NCBI RefSeq assembly: GCF_002368395.1
Contig: NZ_AP018254.1
Location: 2,542,001 to 2,606,000, forward strand
Length of the DNA: 64,000 nucleotides
Direction: 5' to 3'
From: Calothrix sp. NIES-3974
GTDB lineage: Bacteria > Cyanobacteriota > Cyanobacteriia > Cyanobacteriales > Nostocaceae
Positions 19,254-28,981 of the stretch are shown here, in pieces; position 1 is the stretch's first letter; each line of letters opens with the position of its first letter. The notes beneath the pieces were generated by a model, which saw nothing but the letters and a program-made list of their open reading frames with translations, had not been told where the DNA came from and ran no database searches. The position numbers and the translations under genes are program-made.

Positions 19254-19874
19254 TTAAGCCACTATTAAATGATTGAGTTGTTTTTCGCATTCTTGGAAAA
19301 CAAAATTGACAACCGCAAAGAGTTTATCTAAATCATATATAGTATAAGGATTAATATTTATAGTAAAGTTACTCCCTTCTAGCTTTCCAAATTGCCATAT
19401 ATCACCATTAGAAGTAATACCAAATATAGTGATTGGGTAATCACTATTTAAGCGCTGTGCAGCAATCATTTCTGCGATACATTGTGCCCAACCAGCTTCA
19501 AAATTATCTTGCTTTGCTTCCACCAAAATGAAATATGGTTTATCAAACACAACTTTGCCTAGGGGAGAACGTTTGGCAATTATATATTCTGGAAATCCTG
19601 AAAGTTTTTCATCATAATTAAAAGATTGATGACTCCAGATTGTAAACTGGGTTTTATATTTCTTCCAGACTTCTTTTAAGACTGGATAAATTAAATTTTC
19701 ACAAATTGCAAATTCTGAATTGGAAACAACTCCATCCTCCATGACTTCGTTTAAATCCGCTCGGAAATAATCGGGGATATTAAAGGGTGCTTCTCCAACA
19801 AAGTTTGACTGGTTATAGGTGACTTGGTATTCCTTGAGAACTTCACCGATGGTTTTAAAATTACTAAAAGCCAT
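19254..19874 (-). CDS. PD-(D/E)XK-like nuclease-fold protein
   Basis: 206 residues. The central part reads GFPEYIIAKRSP, then FILVEAKQDNFEAGWAQCIAEM, matching the PD-(D/E)XK pattern: an acidic residue in the first strand, E-x-K in the second, and a following helix with conserved Gln or Cys. A later ITIFGITSNGDIWQFGKL segment is a common companion. Such proteins are numerous in cyanobacteria and their roles are largely unknown. Here it lies between two CRISPR-associated CARF genes, so a nuclease role in defence is possible but not shown. Confidence 0.65.
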   Translation of the reverse strand: MAFSNFKTIGEVLKEYQVTYNQSNFVGEAPFNIPDYFRADLNEVMEDGVVSNSEFAICENLIYPVLKEVWKKYKTQFTIWSHQSFNYDEKLSGFPEYIIAKRSPLGKVVFDKPYFILVEAKQDNFEAGWAQCIAEMIAAQRLNSDYPITIFGITSNGDIWQFGKLEGSNFTININPYTIYDLDKLFAVVNFVFQECEKQLNHLIVA

Positions 19875-20091
19875 ATTTATCCCTTCGTTTCAGTGATGCT
19901 TTTCTACAGACTCAGATTATTCTCATGGTATCGCATAGGAAGAGTAAGGTGCTGGCTTTTCTGTTTTGGTTAATGATTGAGGATTGGGGATTGAGGTGAT
20001 GATTGCTTGAAAGGAACAACCGATGGTGATAGATATAGTTAATAGCATCGATTCAGTACTATTGAATTTCCTCAAAATAGACTTGCTTTAA

Positions 20092-21327
20092 TTAATTTGT
20101 AGATAACAGTGATTCCGCAAACTTCGAGAGGAATGGGTATATACGTTCAAAGCTATCTTTTAGCTGTTTAGCTTGTTTTGGGTGAGGATTCATACCAACA
20201 TGGGCAATATCATTTCTTAATTCTGTAATTTGCTGCCAGTGGTTGATTAAATCTTCCTTATTCGGTATCTCTTTGAGCTTTTCATCACAACGACTCGGTT
20301 TATTTATTTCTTGTTTTGCTTGGATTTTAACTCCGTTATTTAAGGCTTTTTCAACTTCAGAACGCCCATTTTTATTATCAAACATTTCTTCTTCAAAATT
20401 AAGGGCTAAAACAGAAACAATCCATTCGCGTGTTAAAGTTACAGCCTGTACAATTTGTTGTCTATCTCGATACCATTCAATCATCTTTAACTGTAACCGT
20501 AAGTTTTCGACTAACTGTGAATTCTCCCTAGGTTTTTCAAGTGCAAATTGCCCATATTCGTTAACTACTTGTTCTGTTAAAATACTAAATGGCTGCGCTT
20601 TTTTATTAATACTAGGTTCAGCTTTTTTTAATGCTTCTTCAAGCTTTGTTGCCTGCTCCATTGTCTCCGTTGGTCTGGTCAGACGTAATGCGGAAGAAAT
20701 AGCTTCAATAGCTTTAGATGCAGAATCAAGATGATTTTTTAACTCTCGCGCATCAATATTATCACGCAACTCTATACTAGATGGTATACCTTTTCTAAGT
20801 AAATCAGCAAGTGCTTCCCCATTACCTGTTTTTACAAATTGATTAGTTGCTGTGAGCCAATCAATAATACCGATAAATTCGGATAAATCAATAACTGGTG
20901 CGGGTTTTCCTAATTCAAATGCACCATAATAAATAGCTTCGATTTGTACTTGTTTAGCTGACTTAAGATAAGCTGCGAATAAAAATACTAAAAATGGCAG
21001 CGATCGCAAACCATGAGTGATATCGAATATGACTGTTTCTCTATAATTTACTCGTTCTGTAATTGTATTAAAAATTTCCCACATTTCGGCTGTTGTTTCA
21101 CCCTTAGGAATTGAAACTGGCTCAATGCGATTATCATTCAGTTTTAATAATTCAGGCCAGGTTTTCTCTTGAGCTTCTGGAGTATTACAAACAAGCATTC
21201 GATCATGCTCAACAAATTGACGTAAGGCTAAACTAAAAACTCCACCCTCATATTCTTTTCCTTGCCAAGTATAAAATGAGCCTGGCATCAATCCTCTATT
21301 GTTGAGAAAGGTAATAATAGTTCGCAT
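20092..21327 (-). CDS. CARF-HEPN CRISPR effector, TM1812/Csx2 group
   Basis: 411 residues. The N-terminal CARF domain (about 1-170) contains TIITFLNNRG and IFDITHGLRSLPF, which holds the D-x-T-H-G signature of the TIGR02221/TM1812 family. The C-terminal helical domain contains LRNDIAHVGMNPH, an R-x4-H HEPN ribonuclease motif near residue 370. Such proteins are switched on by cyclic oligoadenylate from Cas10 and then cut RNA non-specifically. It lies 10 bases upstream of the cas6 stop side and is in the same minus-strand run, so probably cotranscribed with the csm genes. Confidence 0.85.
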   Translation of the reverse strand: MRTIITFLNNRGLMPGSFYTWQGKEYEGGVFSLALRQFVEHDRMLVCNTPEAQEKTWPELLKLNDNRIEPVSIPKGETTAEMWEIFNTITERVNYRETVIFDITHGLRSLPFLVFLFAAYLKSAKQVQIEAIYYGAFELGKPAPVIDLSEFIGIIDWLTATNQFVKTGNGEALADLLRKGIPSSIELRDNIDARELKNHLDSASKAIEAISSALRLTRPTETMEQATKLEEALKKAEPSINKKAQPFSILTEQVVNEYGQFALEKPRENSQLVENLRLQLKMIEWYRDRQQIVQAVTLTREWIVSVLALNFEEEMFDNKNGRSEVEKALNNGVKIQAKQEINKPSRCDEKLKEIPNKEDLINHWQQITELRNDIAHVGMNPHPKQAKQLKDSFERIYPFLSKFAESLLSTN

Positions 21328-21337
21328 AATAAAACTC

Positions 21338-22117
21338 CTATTGTCTCAGTTCTTGTTTTAGTTTTACAATTGTCTGTCCCATTCCTAACCGTGTCTTGAT
21401 CCCAGTTCCCGCAAACTCAGCATATTGCACCAACAAATCAGCTACATTTGCCAACAAAGCATCTGCACGATTCAATATTTGTAGTGTCACCTCTCCGATA
21501 AATCCATTCACATAACCTTTATACATTTGAATCCTACGGGTTTGAATGCGATGCTGTTTGAGGATTAAAGCATGATTAAAATAACTGATTAATTCATCAC
21601 CTCCTAAATAGACAGGAGCAAAATAATTCCACCGTTCTAGCCAACTACGAATCATTAAAGATGGTAAGGGTAAAGGTAGGGTGCTACCAGATTGTGCGAA
21701 AGCTGTGGGGGTGGTAAATTGCAAGTTAAATTGACGAATTGGTTCCGGTTCATTGGCGACTAATTTGGTATATAGTTCTTCATAGCTGGTATTTTTATCT
21801 TCACGATTAATTATATTTAATTTAGCACCGAGAAACTCCAGGGAATCATTAAGGTTTAATTCAAGAATAGCTTTACTCACATCTTCTTTTAATCCCGATA
21901 GAGATATTTGATAAAAATCTTCCGGTTGTAAAGTAATAAAATTTTGTTGTTTTAAAAAAGAGCCACATATTCCAGAAAATGATGTGGAGGGAATTTGTTC
22001 GCTACCGAATTCCAAACCAATACGTTCATGCAGGATTTTTACGAGTTCCAGGTTGCAGGAACGGGGTAATGTGGTTGGTTCGGATACGGTGACTGTCCAA
22101 GTTGAATTTATAAGCAT
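21338..22117 (-). CDS. cas6: CRISPR RNA endoribonuclease Cas6
   Basis: 259 residues forming two ferredoxin-like folds that cleave pre-crRNA within the repeat stem. Family marks are the FTTPTAFAQSGSTLPLPLP segment and the C-terminal Gly-rich loop GTGIKTRLGMGQT. The catalytic residues of Cas6 vary and I do not assign them. It is between the Csx2-like effector and an ATPase fragment. It would process transcripts of the array at 50.6 kb or arrays elsewhere in the genome. Confidence 0.88.
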   Translation of the reverse strand: MLINSTWTVTVSEPTTLPRSCNLELVKILHERIGLEFGSEQIPSTSFSGICGSFLKQQNFITLQPEDFYQISLSGLKEDVSKAILELNLNDSLEFLGAKLNIINREDKNTSYEELYTKLVANEPEPIRQFNLQFTTPTAFAQSGSTLPLPLPSLMIRSWLERWNYFAPVYLGGDELISYFNHALILKQHRIQTRRIQMYKGYVNGFIGEVTLQILNRADALLANVADLLVQYAEFAGTGIKTRLGMGQTIVKLKQELRQ

Positions 22118-22139
22118 GATTCTTTAAAAATTAATTATT

Positions 22140-22595
22140 TTATGCATCAATTTTCATATTTTTAAGATTAAAACCTAATTTTTCTAAAACTTCTTTGGGA
22201 TAAAGGTATTTATCTTGTATAGAGTGAGATGCCCACCAATTAGCAAAGTATTTGTATATTGTTCGCTTTTTTATTTTTCGTATTTCGGATTTATCTTTTT
22301 TGCTTTTATCACAATACAATAAGCAACTACAGTAAGCTTCCAATAGAATATTAATTCCAATATGACCATGACAGATCCATCTAATGACATTAAAATCAAC
22401 TTGTTCAGATTTTATTTTTTTATCCCATTTGTTATAAAGATTAATAACTTCTTCAAGTTTGTCAGAGGATATTTCTGTAGTTTTCCCAGTTCCGTTAACA
22501 CCATGTAAGATATTAACTCCTGGAGAAAAATCATGAATGATATCAAAGCGATGATGAAGTCCAATAATTTCAATTATTTTGAGATAATTTGGCAT
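22140..22595 (-). pseudogene. AAA ATPase N-terminus joined to unrelated sequence
   Basis: 151 residues. The first 42 look like the start of an SMC/RecF-type ATPase: IIEIIGLHHRFDIIHDF, then ILHGVNGTGKTT, a Walker A motif. Immediately after this, the expected helix and the rest of the ATPase are absent; the sequence becomes EISSDKLEEVINLYNKWDKK and then a Cys-rich, Lys-rich segment (CSCLLYCDKSKK) without Walker B. It reads as a deletion fusion, so I call it a pseudogene, though a small new protein cannot be excluded. It sits inside the csm-cas6 gene run. Confidence 0.55.
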
Positions 22596-22635
22596 ACGAT
22601 ATTAATATTAGCTTACAGAAATTTTAGTATTGATA

Positions 22636-23946
22636 TTACAATTTAGAACAATTATCTGATTCTATTATTCTGCATTTCACCCATCCCGGTACAAATTTGA
22701 TTTCCCCATTCGGATTCATCACAGTTCGTCGAGATTTTGCAGCTTCAAAACCAGGTGCTTTTAATCCGCAGGTATCGCGAATATCTGCTCGCAATTGGTC
22801 ATCAAATAATAAACCTATGGTTGTTCCAGTCATTCCGCTTCCCCAACCCAATCGCATGGAAAATGGTGATTTTTCAGGTTCATAAAATTGACGAATAGAA
22901 CTAAAATCTAAGTTTTTCCCTGCTGCGCGGGGGTTATTTTTAATATCGTTCCAATAATCATGTTCATAATCCCATTGTTCTTGAGTAAATTCTTGACATA
23001 TTTTTAATAATTCTTCTAAATTCGTAAATGGAATTTGCATACCTTGTTTATGTTTAAACCAGGAAAGCATTTCTGTATCGAGTGTCAGGGTAAATGTTGT
23101 TTGGACATTGCGTACCATTTCCACATAAAGGGATGCTTTATATTTTGCGAGATAATCAGGGTAGCGACTGGAAACTATTACCTCAGCTACGATTGGTACA
23201 TTTACAGGAATAGATTTACCTGGTTTGGTGGTAATCTGTCTCTCTATCAAAGGTTGACAATCGCTAACGCTTAAAGCTCGGAGAAAATCTCTATTTTGAT
23301 TACTTCCGTTGTATTTTTTATCTTGATATATAAGTTGGTAATCTGAGAATAAATTATTCATAAATAGGTCATCATCGGTGAATTTTTGTTTGTGTTTATT
23401 TTTCAGTTCACCCAAATGACTACGTAATTTTTTCTCGATTTCACTGACTCGACACTGTTCGGGGATGTGAAAGCGATCGCTATGTTTTAATAAATAATAA
23501 GCAATGGCTGTTCTAATTGCTCCTTTGATGGAAGAACCGGGTATATACAACTGTCCCATCCCGTTACGAATCATCGGACGTAAATCTGTGATTCTCTCTT
23601 CCGTATGTTTATGACTAGTAGCTTGTTTGGGAAAAATTAATTTTCCATTTTCATCTTTTGCATCCCACCATTGCTCACCAAAAGCGTCTTTAAGGAGGTT
23701 TTCTAGATTATCCCGATTATTGATTGCTTGGATATAGTCATTCAGATATCTACCACCTTGTTTATGCAGTGCTTTAGCAAGTGCTTCTTGATTAGGAAGG
23801 TAGACTTTTCTTGCTGTTTGTACGTATTCAAAGGGGTTTAGTTTCGATACTGCGGAACCAATATGTAAAATGGGACTGGTGAGTTGTATTTTTTGAGTTT
23901 CATAAACATCTGGTTTTTTTAGAGATGATTCGGGGGAAACAAGCAT
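22636..23946 (-). CDS. csm5: Csm5 RAMP protein of the type III-A complex
   Basis: 436 residues. LTSPILHIGSAVSKLNPFEY near the start and LYIPGSSIKGAIRTAIAYYLL near residue 135 are the Csm5 family marks; the latter is the Gly-rich RAMP loop. A third RAMP-like loop near the end, FSMRLGWGSGMTGTTIGL, also fits. Csm5 caps the end of the Csm filament that holds the 3' part of the crRNA. It follows csm4 after 17 bases on the same strand. Confidence 0.92.
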   Translation of the reverse strand: MLVSPESSLKKPDVYETQKIQLTSPILHIGSAVSKLNPFEYVQTARKVYLPNQEALAKALHKQGGRYLNDYIQAINNRDNLENLLKDAFGEQWWDAKDENGKLIFPKQATSHKHTEERITDLRPMIRNGMGQLYIPGSSIKGAIRTAIAYYLLKHSDRFHIPEQCRVSEIEKKLRSHLGELKNKHKQKFTDDDLFMNNLFSDYQLIYQDKKYNGSNQNRDFLRALSVSDCQPLIERQITTKPGKSIPVNVPIVAEVIVSSRYPDYLAKYKASLYVEMVRNVQTTFTLTLDTEMLSWFKHKQGMQIPFTNLEELLKICQEFTQEQWDYEHDYWNDIKNNPRAAGKNLDFSSIRQFYEPEKSPFSMRLGWGSGMTGTTIGLLFDDQLRADIRDTCGLKAPGFEAAKSRRTVMNPNGEIKFVPGWVKCRIIESDNCSKL

Positions 23947-23963
23947 AATCTTTGTAATCCTGT

Positions 23964-25025
23964 TTATTTATCTTGAACTTGAATTGGTAAACTTAAACTA
24001 ATACCACTGCGATAAATTCGATGTTTGTGAAATAATTCAGGTGTAACATCCACTAGCTTTCCCTGGGGTTGAATTGGAAATACCGAACCTTCGACAAACA
24101 TTCGGACTTTTTTCCGTCGTAGTTGAGTTTCTGCTATCCAACCACCTCTTTCTTGAATTTCGTAACTAGCGGTTTTTAAAAAATCACTGGTTATGGTTGT
24201 ATCCCAAAATAAACTCAAGAGGGTGTGCTGATTTCCGTCTGCAAAATTAACTATTTTTTGCCAAGCATCTGGTAAATCTAACCATGTGACTTGAAATTTT
24301 CCTGCACCACTAGAACGTTCTCCCCCTAATCCTTCTTCTCCTAATAAGTGCAAAGCTGCTTGCAATTTATCTTCTAGTTGATCACCGCTTTCGGATAATT
24401 CTAAGAGAAAATATAAACCTGCGGGATTTTTACTTTCTTCCCATTGAAACTGGACAAAACCCGTATGATAAAAGTTTGTTGCTCTCGTCACCCTATCTAT
24501 GCCAACTTTGGGAATCTTATCAATTTTGAAAGCTTTGCCGTAATCAAATGCTCCAGCTTGAGATAATTCTCCCTTCGATTCTCCCAGCTTACTATAGGTA
24601 CTTAACTCATTGCGATCGCTGGAATTAAATCCTGTTCCTTGATACCATCTTTGCCATATTTTCAATGGTAAGTAACTGAGCTTTTTATAGGCTTTAAAAA
24701 AATCTAAATCCTCTTCTGGATAATTGAGGGGAAATTTTAGGGGACGGGGAAGGTAATATATGGTTTCCTCCCCAATCTCTCTATAGATAAACGTGGAACT
24801 GATGCGAAAAGGTGGAGTTGATTCGGGATTTTCCGGAGAAGGGAACATCCCCAATAATTCCTCAATCACAGCTTTACCAAATAACCGTGCATAGATACTC
24901 ACCCACGCACTAAATAAAGCATCCGAGCGAAGGCGATCGCTTGTTTCTTCCATTCCGATTCCCAGTTCACCAAAATGTGCGGGACTGCGACCAAAATTGA
25001 GTTTGATTAGTTTCCAAACACCCAT
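23964..25025 (-). CDS. csm4: Csm4 RAMP protein of the type III-A complex
   Basis: About 353 residues from the ATG at 25023-25025 (MGVWKLIKLNFG); an earlier ATG at 25061 lies inside csm3 and gives a non-conserved leader, so it is rejected. The SPAHFGELGIGMEETSDRLRSDALFSAWVSIY segment (quoted in part) and LHLLGEEGLGGERSSGAGKF, a RAMP Gly-rich loop, identify Csm4, which binds the 5' repeat-derived tag of the crRNA next to Cas10. Its start follows the csm3 stop by a single base, so the two are translationally linked. Confidence 0.92.
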   Translation of the reverse strand: MGVWKLIKLNFGRSPAHFGELGIGMEETSDRLRSDALFSAWVSIYARLFGKAVIEELLGMFPSPENPESTPPFRISSTFIYREIGEETIYYLPRPLKFPLNYPEEDLDFFKAYKKLSYLPLKIWQRWYQGTGFNSSDRNELSTYSKLGESKGELSQAGAFDYGKAFKIDKIPKVGIDRVTRATNFYHTGFVQFQWEESKNPAGLYFLLELSESGDQLEDKLQAALHLLGEEGLGGERSSGAGKFQVTWLDLPDAWQKIVNFADGNQHTLLSLFWDTTITSDFLKTASYEIQERGGWIAETQLRRKKVRMFVEGSVFPIQPQGKLVDVTPELFHKHRIYRSGISLSLPIQVQDK

Positions 25026-25026
25026 A

Positions 25027-26004
25027 TTAAGTTCCTGGTAGTAACCGATTGACATAATCACGTAAGCTGGAAAAGTTCGCTAAAAGTGTTTGGGTATCCC
25101 TAATAGTTTCCAATACTTGTAAGCTTGATGTTCCAGAAGTGCTACTGACAATTTGACGATATTGTTCTAAACTGCGATAGGAAATATCAAAGTTTTGAAA
25201 TTTGACTTTCCCATAACCCCGTGAACCATGTCCCCCCAGTGCATCATCTTCTAAAATTGCCAGAGCGATGGCAATATTTTGTAAATCCTCAATCGCTTGA
25301 TGTCTATCTTCTACGGTGTAAACTAACTCAAATTGGAATTTAGAACCTGCTGGAACTCGTTCTAATTGTCTAGGGTTTGCAGCTGCTGTGACTCTGTCAA
25401 TACCATTTTCAAATTTCCATTCAGTCATGTATAAACCAGTATCAACCTGTTTAAGTTTTTCAGCCGATTCTGGGAGTAAATGACAATCACGAATAATTAA
25501 ACGAGCAGGTGCATTTCGTCCACGATTAATTTGAATACAATTTTTATTTTCAATTGTATTGGTAGGATTTCTTTTATTCTCTTCGTATAATCCTTCTTGT
25601 CGTGCAGTTTCAATTGCCATCCACAAATTAGAGCCACCAGTAGACCCAAAAACACGACTAATTGGACAGGTTCTAGCACCTTCATAAGCAATAAATGTAC
25701 CAGATGCTACCTCTGTAAAACCATCGGCTAAATCATCACTTTCATAACGCCAAGTTCCGCTTCCTCCCGTGCGATTCAAAGGTTTTTTTAACAGCCTTTC
25801 TAGAATAGAACGCAGTTTACCTTTAATCGAAGAACCTGGTAAATAAGGATATTTTGTTAATGGATCGCGAATTACTGGTTTATCTAATCCACCAATATCT
25901 AAATTTTCGCCACCACCACCAATATGTAACCCTGTTTCCGCAGAAAGTTGACTGGTGAGGGTTAATTTACCAAGCAGGGGTTTTTGTTCGTATGATACTG
26001 ACAT
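25027..26004 (-). CDS. csm3: Csm3 backbone protein and target RNA nuclease
   Basis: 325 residues. It forms the repeated backbone of the Csm complex and cuts bound target RNA at 6-base steps. The N-terminal GLHIGGGGENLDIGGLDKPV segment contains Asp41, at the position of the known catalytic Asp of Csm3, followed by YPYLPGSSIKGKLRSIL. A second Gly-rich loop is GGHGSRGYGKVKF. Somewhat longer than many Csm3 proteins because of a middle insertion around residues 110-160. It is 2 bases from csm2. Confidence 0.94.
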   Translation of the reverse strand: MSVSYEQKPLLGKLTLTSQLSAETGLHIGGGGENLDIGGLDKPVIRDPLTKYPYLPGSSIKGKLRSILERLLKKPLNRTGGSGTWRYESDDLADGFTEVASGTFIAYEGARTCPISRVFGSTGGSNLWMAIETARQEGLYEENKRNPTNTIENKNCIQINRGRNAPARLIIRDCHLLPESAEKLKQVDTGLYMTEWKFENGIDRVTAAANPRQLERVPAGSKFQFELVYTVEDRHQAIEDLQNIAIALAILEDDALGGHGSRGYGKVKFQNFDISYRSLEQYRQIVSSTSGTSSLQVLETIRDTQTLLANFSSLRDYVNRLLPGT

Positions 26005-26006
26005 AT

Positions 26007-26402
26007 TTATTTTCCACCTTCAGCTTTGTGATAAGCAATAATTGATTCGAGTAATTGCACTAACCTTTCAAAATCTTCTTTGCTGTGAACTTTATCAATC
26101 GCTGCTGACATCACTTCACCTAATGGTTTTGCAGCTCTTTGTCTTGCAGCAGCGTAGGCTAATTTAGGCTTTAATAAAACTACTTCCGTTTCAATTTTGG
26201 CAAAATCTCCCGTTTCCCCTAACTCAGCTTTCAAGCGATTCACTGCGTCCAAAAATTTACGAACTTGATTTGTTTCCAACCTTTCTTTTTTAAGATAAGG
26301 TCCAAATTCTTCTGCGTGTTTGACTAATTCACGAATTGGATAGGTTTTTAATCCATCCTTTAGGTTATTAATAGTTTTAACGATATTTTCCACAATACTC
26401 AT
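26007..26402 (-). CDS. csm2: Csm2 small subunit
   Basis: 131 residues, all-helical and basic. Segments REL VKHAEEFGPYLKKERLETNQVRKFLDAVNRL and LVQLLESIIAYHKAEGG (quoted in parts) match the Csm2 small subunit, which packs along the Csm3 filament and stabilises the crRNA-target duplex. Length is normal. It is the second gene after cas10, 65 bases away, and nearly abuts csm3. Confidence 0.88.
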   Translation of the reverse strand: MSIVENIVKTINNLKDGLKTYPIRELVKHAEEFGPYLKKERLETNQVRKFLDAVNRLKAELGETGDFAKIETEVVLLKPKLAYAAARQRAAKPLGEVMSAAIDKVHSKEDFERLVQLLESIIAYHKAEGGK

Positions 26403-26467
26403 ATTTGATTATCTAGTATCTGGCAATTGAGAAGGTGATTTTGGTTGAATTAATTCTGACATAAATT

Positions 26468-28828
26468 CTAGCGATTTAATAATTCAATCCAAGTTGCGAT
26501 CGCACGGAAATAAGGTGCATTATACGGACTTTTCAAGGATTTGCGAAAATCCCGGTCTTCCAGTACACCTTTTGGTAATCTCGCTAAGGTATAAGCGATT
26601 TTTGGTAAATGTAAATAGTAACGAGTTCCTAAAGCCTCCACAGATTTTTGATTGTCTTTAAATTTTTCTAGAGCTTTTTCTTGAATTTCGGCTGTAATCA
26701 ATAAATTACGCACAAAATTTCGAGAACAATTTACATCAATATTTTGATTATTTAACCTTTCTACAAATGGTAACACTCCTAATAGTTCGGGCTTTTCTTC
26801 TGATTGTAAATATTTGCTAATTTCAGCATCGCCTATATTTATTTCCTTTCTTCCTAACCATTCATTCCATTTAAAAACTTGACCAAATAAACCTAAACTA
26901 TCCCTACCATTATCCTTGGCTGCATCTTCAGCTTTTCCGGATGAGCGAGCAGATTGATAAAGGGGAAATTTCACCTCATCAATACTGATACCTCCTGATA
27001 TAGTAACATCTGAATTATATCCAGTGTAAGCACGAAAACATTGATAAATATCAAAGGCAAAATCCACCACTTCGTTCCATGCACCAGATATAAATAAATC
27101 ATCACCTCCTGCATAAATAAAAAGTATATTTCTCGAATTACCTGGGTTTTCCTGCTGAGTTAAACTTCGGATATTATCAGGAATATTCTCACTACGATTC
27201 ATTGCCAAACTGTTAAGATAAACTTTGAAAAAGTAGCTCATCTGTCTGGATAAACCAGCTAATCTCGGTAAATTTTGCTTGTCTCCTAAACCCCTAGCAA
27301 AAATTTGTCCTAATCGATCCACATCCATCCGTAGATAAGCAACTCGCTTGATTCCAATCGCAAGTTCTGCCATTTCTCCTGCACGCATAAAGGTAGCGTT
27401 GCTTTCTGCTTCTGGCTTTTGTGTTTCTTTTCCGTAGTTACCTAGTAATAGAGGTACAGGTTGTTGATAATGGGAAAATTGATAATGTTCTATATTCCAA
27501 TCATTTACCAATAAGGCTGTGTCATTTTCTGGAACAATTTGCTTCCATTTTTTGAATAAATGGTAATAAATAGTTTTCGCTTCCTGTTTTTCTGTCTGGG
27601 GAAGTTGAAACTTTAATGTATCTAGCTTCAAACTTTCACCCAGACTTTCATTTTGCGACCTGACTATAACTTCAACTCTTAATAACTTTCCCCCTAAGTC
27701 AAACATTCTGCGACAGGTATCACAAGCAAGAGGTGAATCAGACTCATTGTTATTTAAAGGTTTTAAATGTCCTGGTTCGACATCATCACGATGACATACT
27801 TTACAGGGTTCATGACTTTCATCTACCTTGATAAATTCACTAATATTTTCAGCAAACTTCTGGGATTTTTGTTTGGCTAGGTTTTTACTGGTTATTTCCG
27901 ACCAATACTGGGAAAATTTTTGGGTGTTAATATCTTCAACAGAAAATGATAAATAATCAAGAGCTAAAAAAAGCTTACCTTGAAATTCCTGCAACAGCCA
28001 TTGATTAAATTGCTGACGAACATCTTGAACTGAATCTGTAACTGATTCTCCCCCTGGAGCTAATATATATAAATTACCACCCCCAGCATAAATCACATTG
28101 GTACGGGGCAATTCTAAACTTTCTAAAATTTGCTGAACAACTTCCTCTATCACTAGCTCCAAATAAAAACTTCTTGCACGTAAAGACTTCAACGCACCGT
28201 CAGCAGAAATTGTATAAATAAACTTTTGAATACCCGATAAATCTCCAGCAATTAAAGTTAGATTTTCACTCTCTGGATTGCTTGCTAAAATAGCTGCGAT
28301 CGCAGCTGTACTCCTAATTATATCTACAAACGCAATATCCAATTCTCCAAAGCTAATAAAAGAGCCATATTTCTCCAATATTAAACTCAACAAAGATAGA
28401 TTATTCCAATCCTGATCATCTAATTTATCTAATACTTCTCTAATCTCCCTTTTGAGATGGTTAAAATCAGCGACAAAATCTGCTTTTTTAACTGGATAGG
28501 GAATTTTGGGATAGCTTTCCGCTTCACTATCAATCCAATCAGGTTTCCAATAATATCCCAAATTATCCTTTCCTGTCCCTGAATTGCTGGTATTTGCTTC
28601 CAAACTGATCAAATCAAATAAGCAGGACAATGTTCCTAGTCCATCTCCATCCTTCCAACCAAGTAATTTTTTAGATTGGACAACTGCTTTTCCTCTATTG
28701 TCCCGATTATCACTCACTAACCTAGTTAATTCACTTTTGAATGTGTATTCACTCCACCTCCCCAAAATTTGAATGGCTTCTTGTACAACTTGCAAAGCAG
28801 CTTGTTCTGCAACATTTAATTTACTCAT
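26468..28828 (-). CDS. cas10: Cas10/Csm1 large subunit, HD domain absent
   Basis: 786 residues. The palm cyclase motif GGDD is intact at about residues 574-577 (IYAGGDDLFIS), so it can make cyclic oligoadenylate on target RNA binding. A zinc finger CKVC...CDTC lies near 343-372, and the first degenerate palm has YAGGGNLYILAPG. The N-terminus, where Cas10 proteins normally carry an HD nuclease, shows no HD pair; the segment corresponding to the YDHSKTTAA motif reads FVDIIRSTAA. So DNA cleavage is probably lost and the enzyme acts by signalling. First gene of the csm run. Confidence 0.93.
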   Translation of the reverse strand: MSKLNVAEQAALQVVQEAIQILGRWSEYTFKSELTRLVSDNRDNRGKAVVQSKKLLGWKDGDGLGTLSCLFDLISLEANTSNSGTGKDNLGYYWKPDWIDSEAESYPKIPYPVKKADFVADFNHLKREIREVLDKLDDQDWNNLSLLSLILEKYGSFISFGELDIAFVDIIRSTAAIAAILASNPESENLTLIAGDLSGIQKFIYTISADGALKSLRARSFYLELVIEEVVQQILESLELPRTNVIYAGGGNLYILAPGGESVTDSVQDVRQQFNQWLLQEFQGKLFLALDYLSFSVEDINTQKFSQYWSEITSKNLAKQKSQKFAENISEFIKVDESHEPCKVCHRDDVEPGHLKPLNNNESDSPLACDTCRRMFDLGGKLLRVEVIVRSQNESLGESLKLDTLKFQLPQTEKQEAKTIYYHLFKKWKQIVPENDTALLVNDWNIEHYQFSHYQQPVPLLLGNYGKETQKPEAESNATFMRAGEMAELAIGIKRVAYLRMDVDRLGQIFARGLGDKQNLPRLAGLSRQMSYFFKVYLNSLAMNRSENIPDNIRSLTQQENPGNSRNILFIYAGGDDLFISGAWNEVVDFAFDIYQCFRAYTGYNSDVTISGGISIDEVKFPLYQSARSSGKAEDAAKDNGRDSLGLFGQVFKWNEWLGRKEINIGDAEISKYLQSEEKPELLGVLPFVERLNNQNIDVNCSRNFVRNLLITAEIQEKALEKFKDNQKSVEALGTRYYLHLPKIAYTLARLPKGVLEDRDFRKSLKSPYNAPYFRAIATWIELLNR

Positions 28829-28981
28829 TACAAATTAACCTCTCCCAATACTCTCCCTCTCACCCTCACTTGCTAATCCTTGAATCCAAATTCTTACTAG
28901 ATTTAAGTTAAATATGATACTAATTTGGTCTTATGATTGAAAAATTCCGGTAAATCTTCCCAGATTACACGTAGACCTGTG

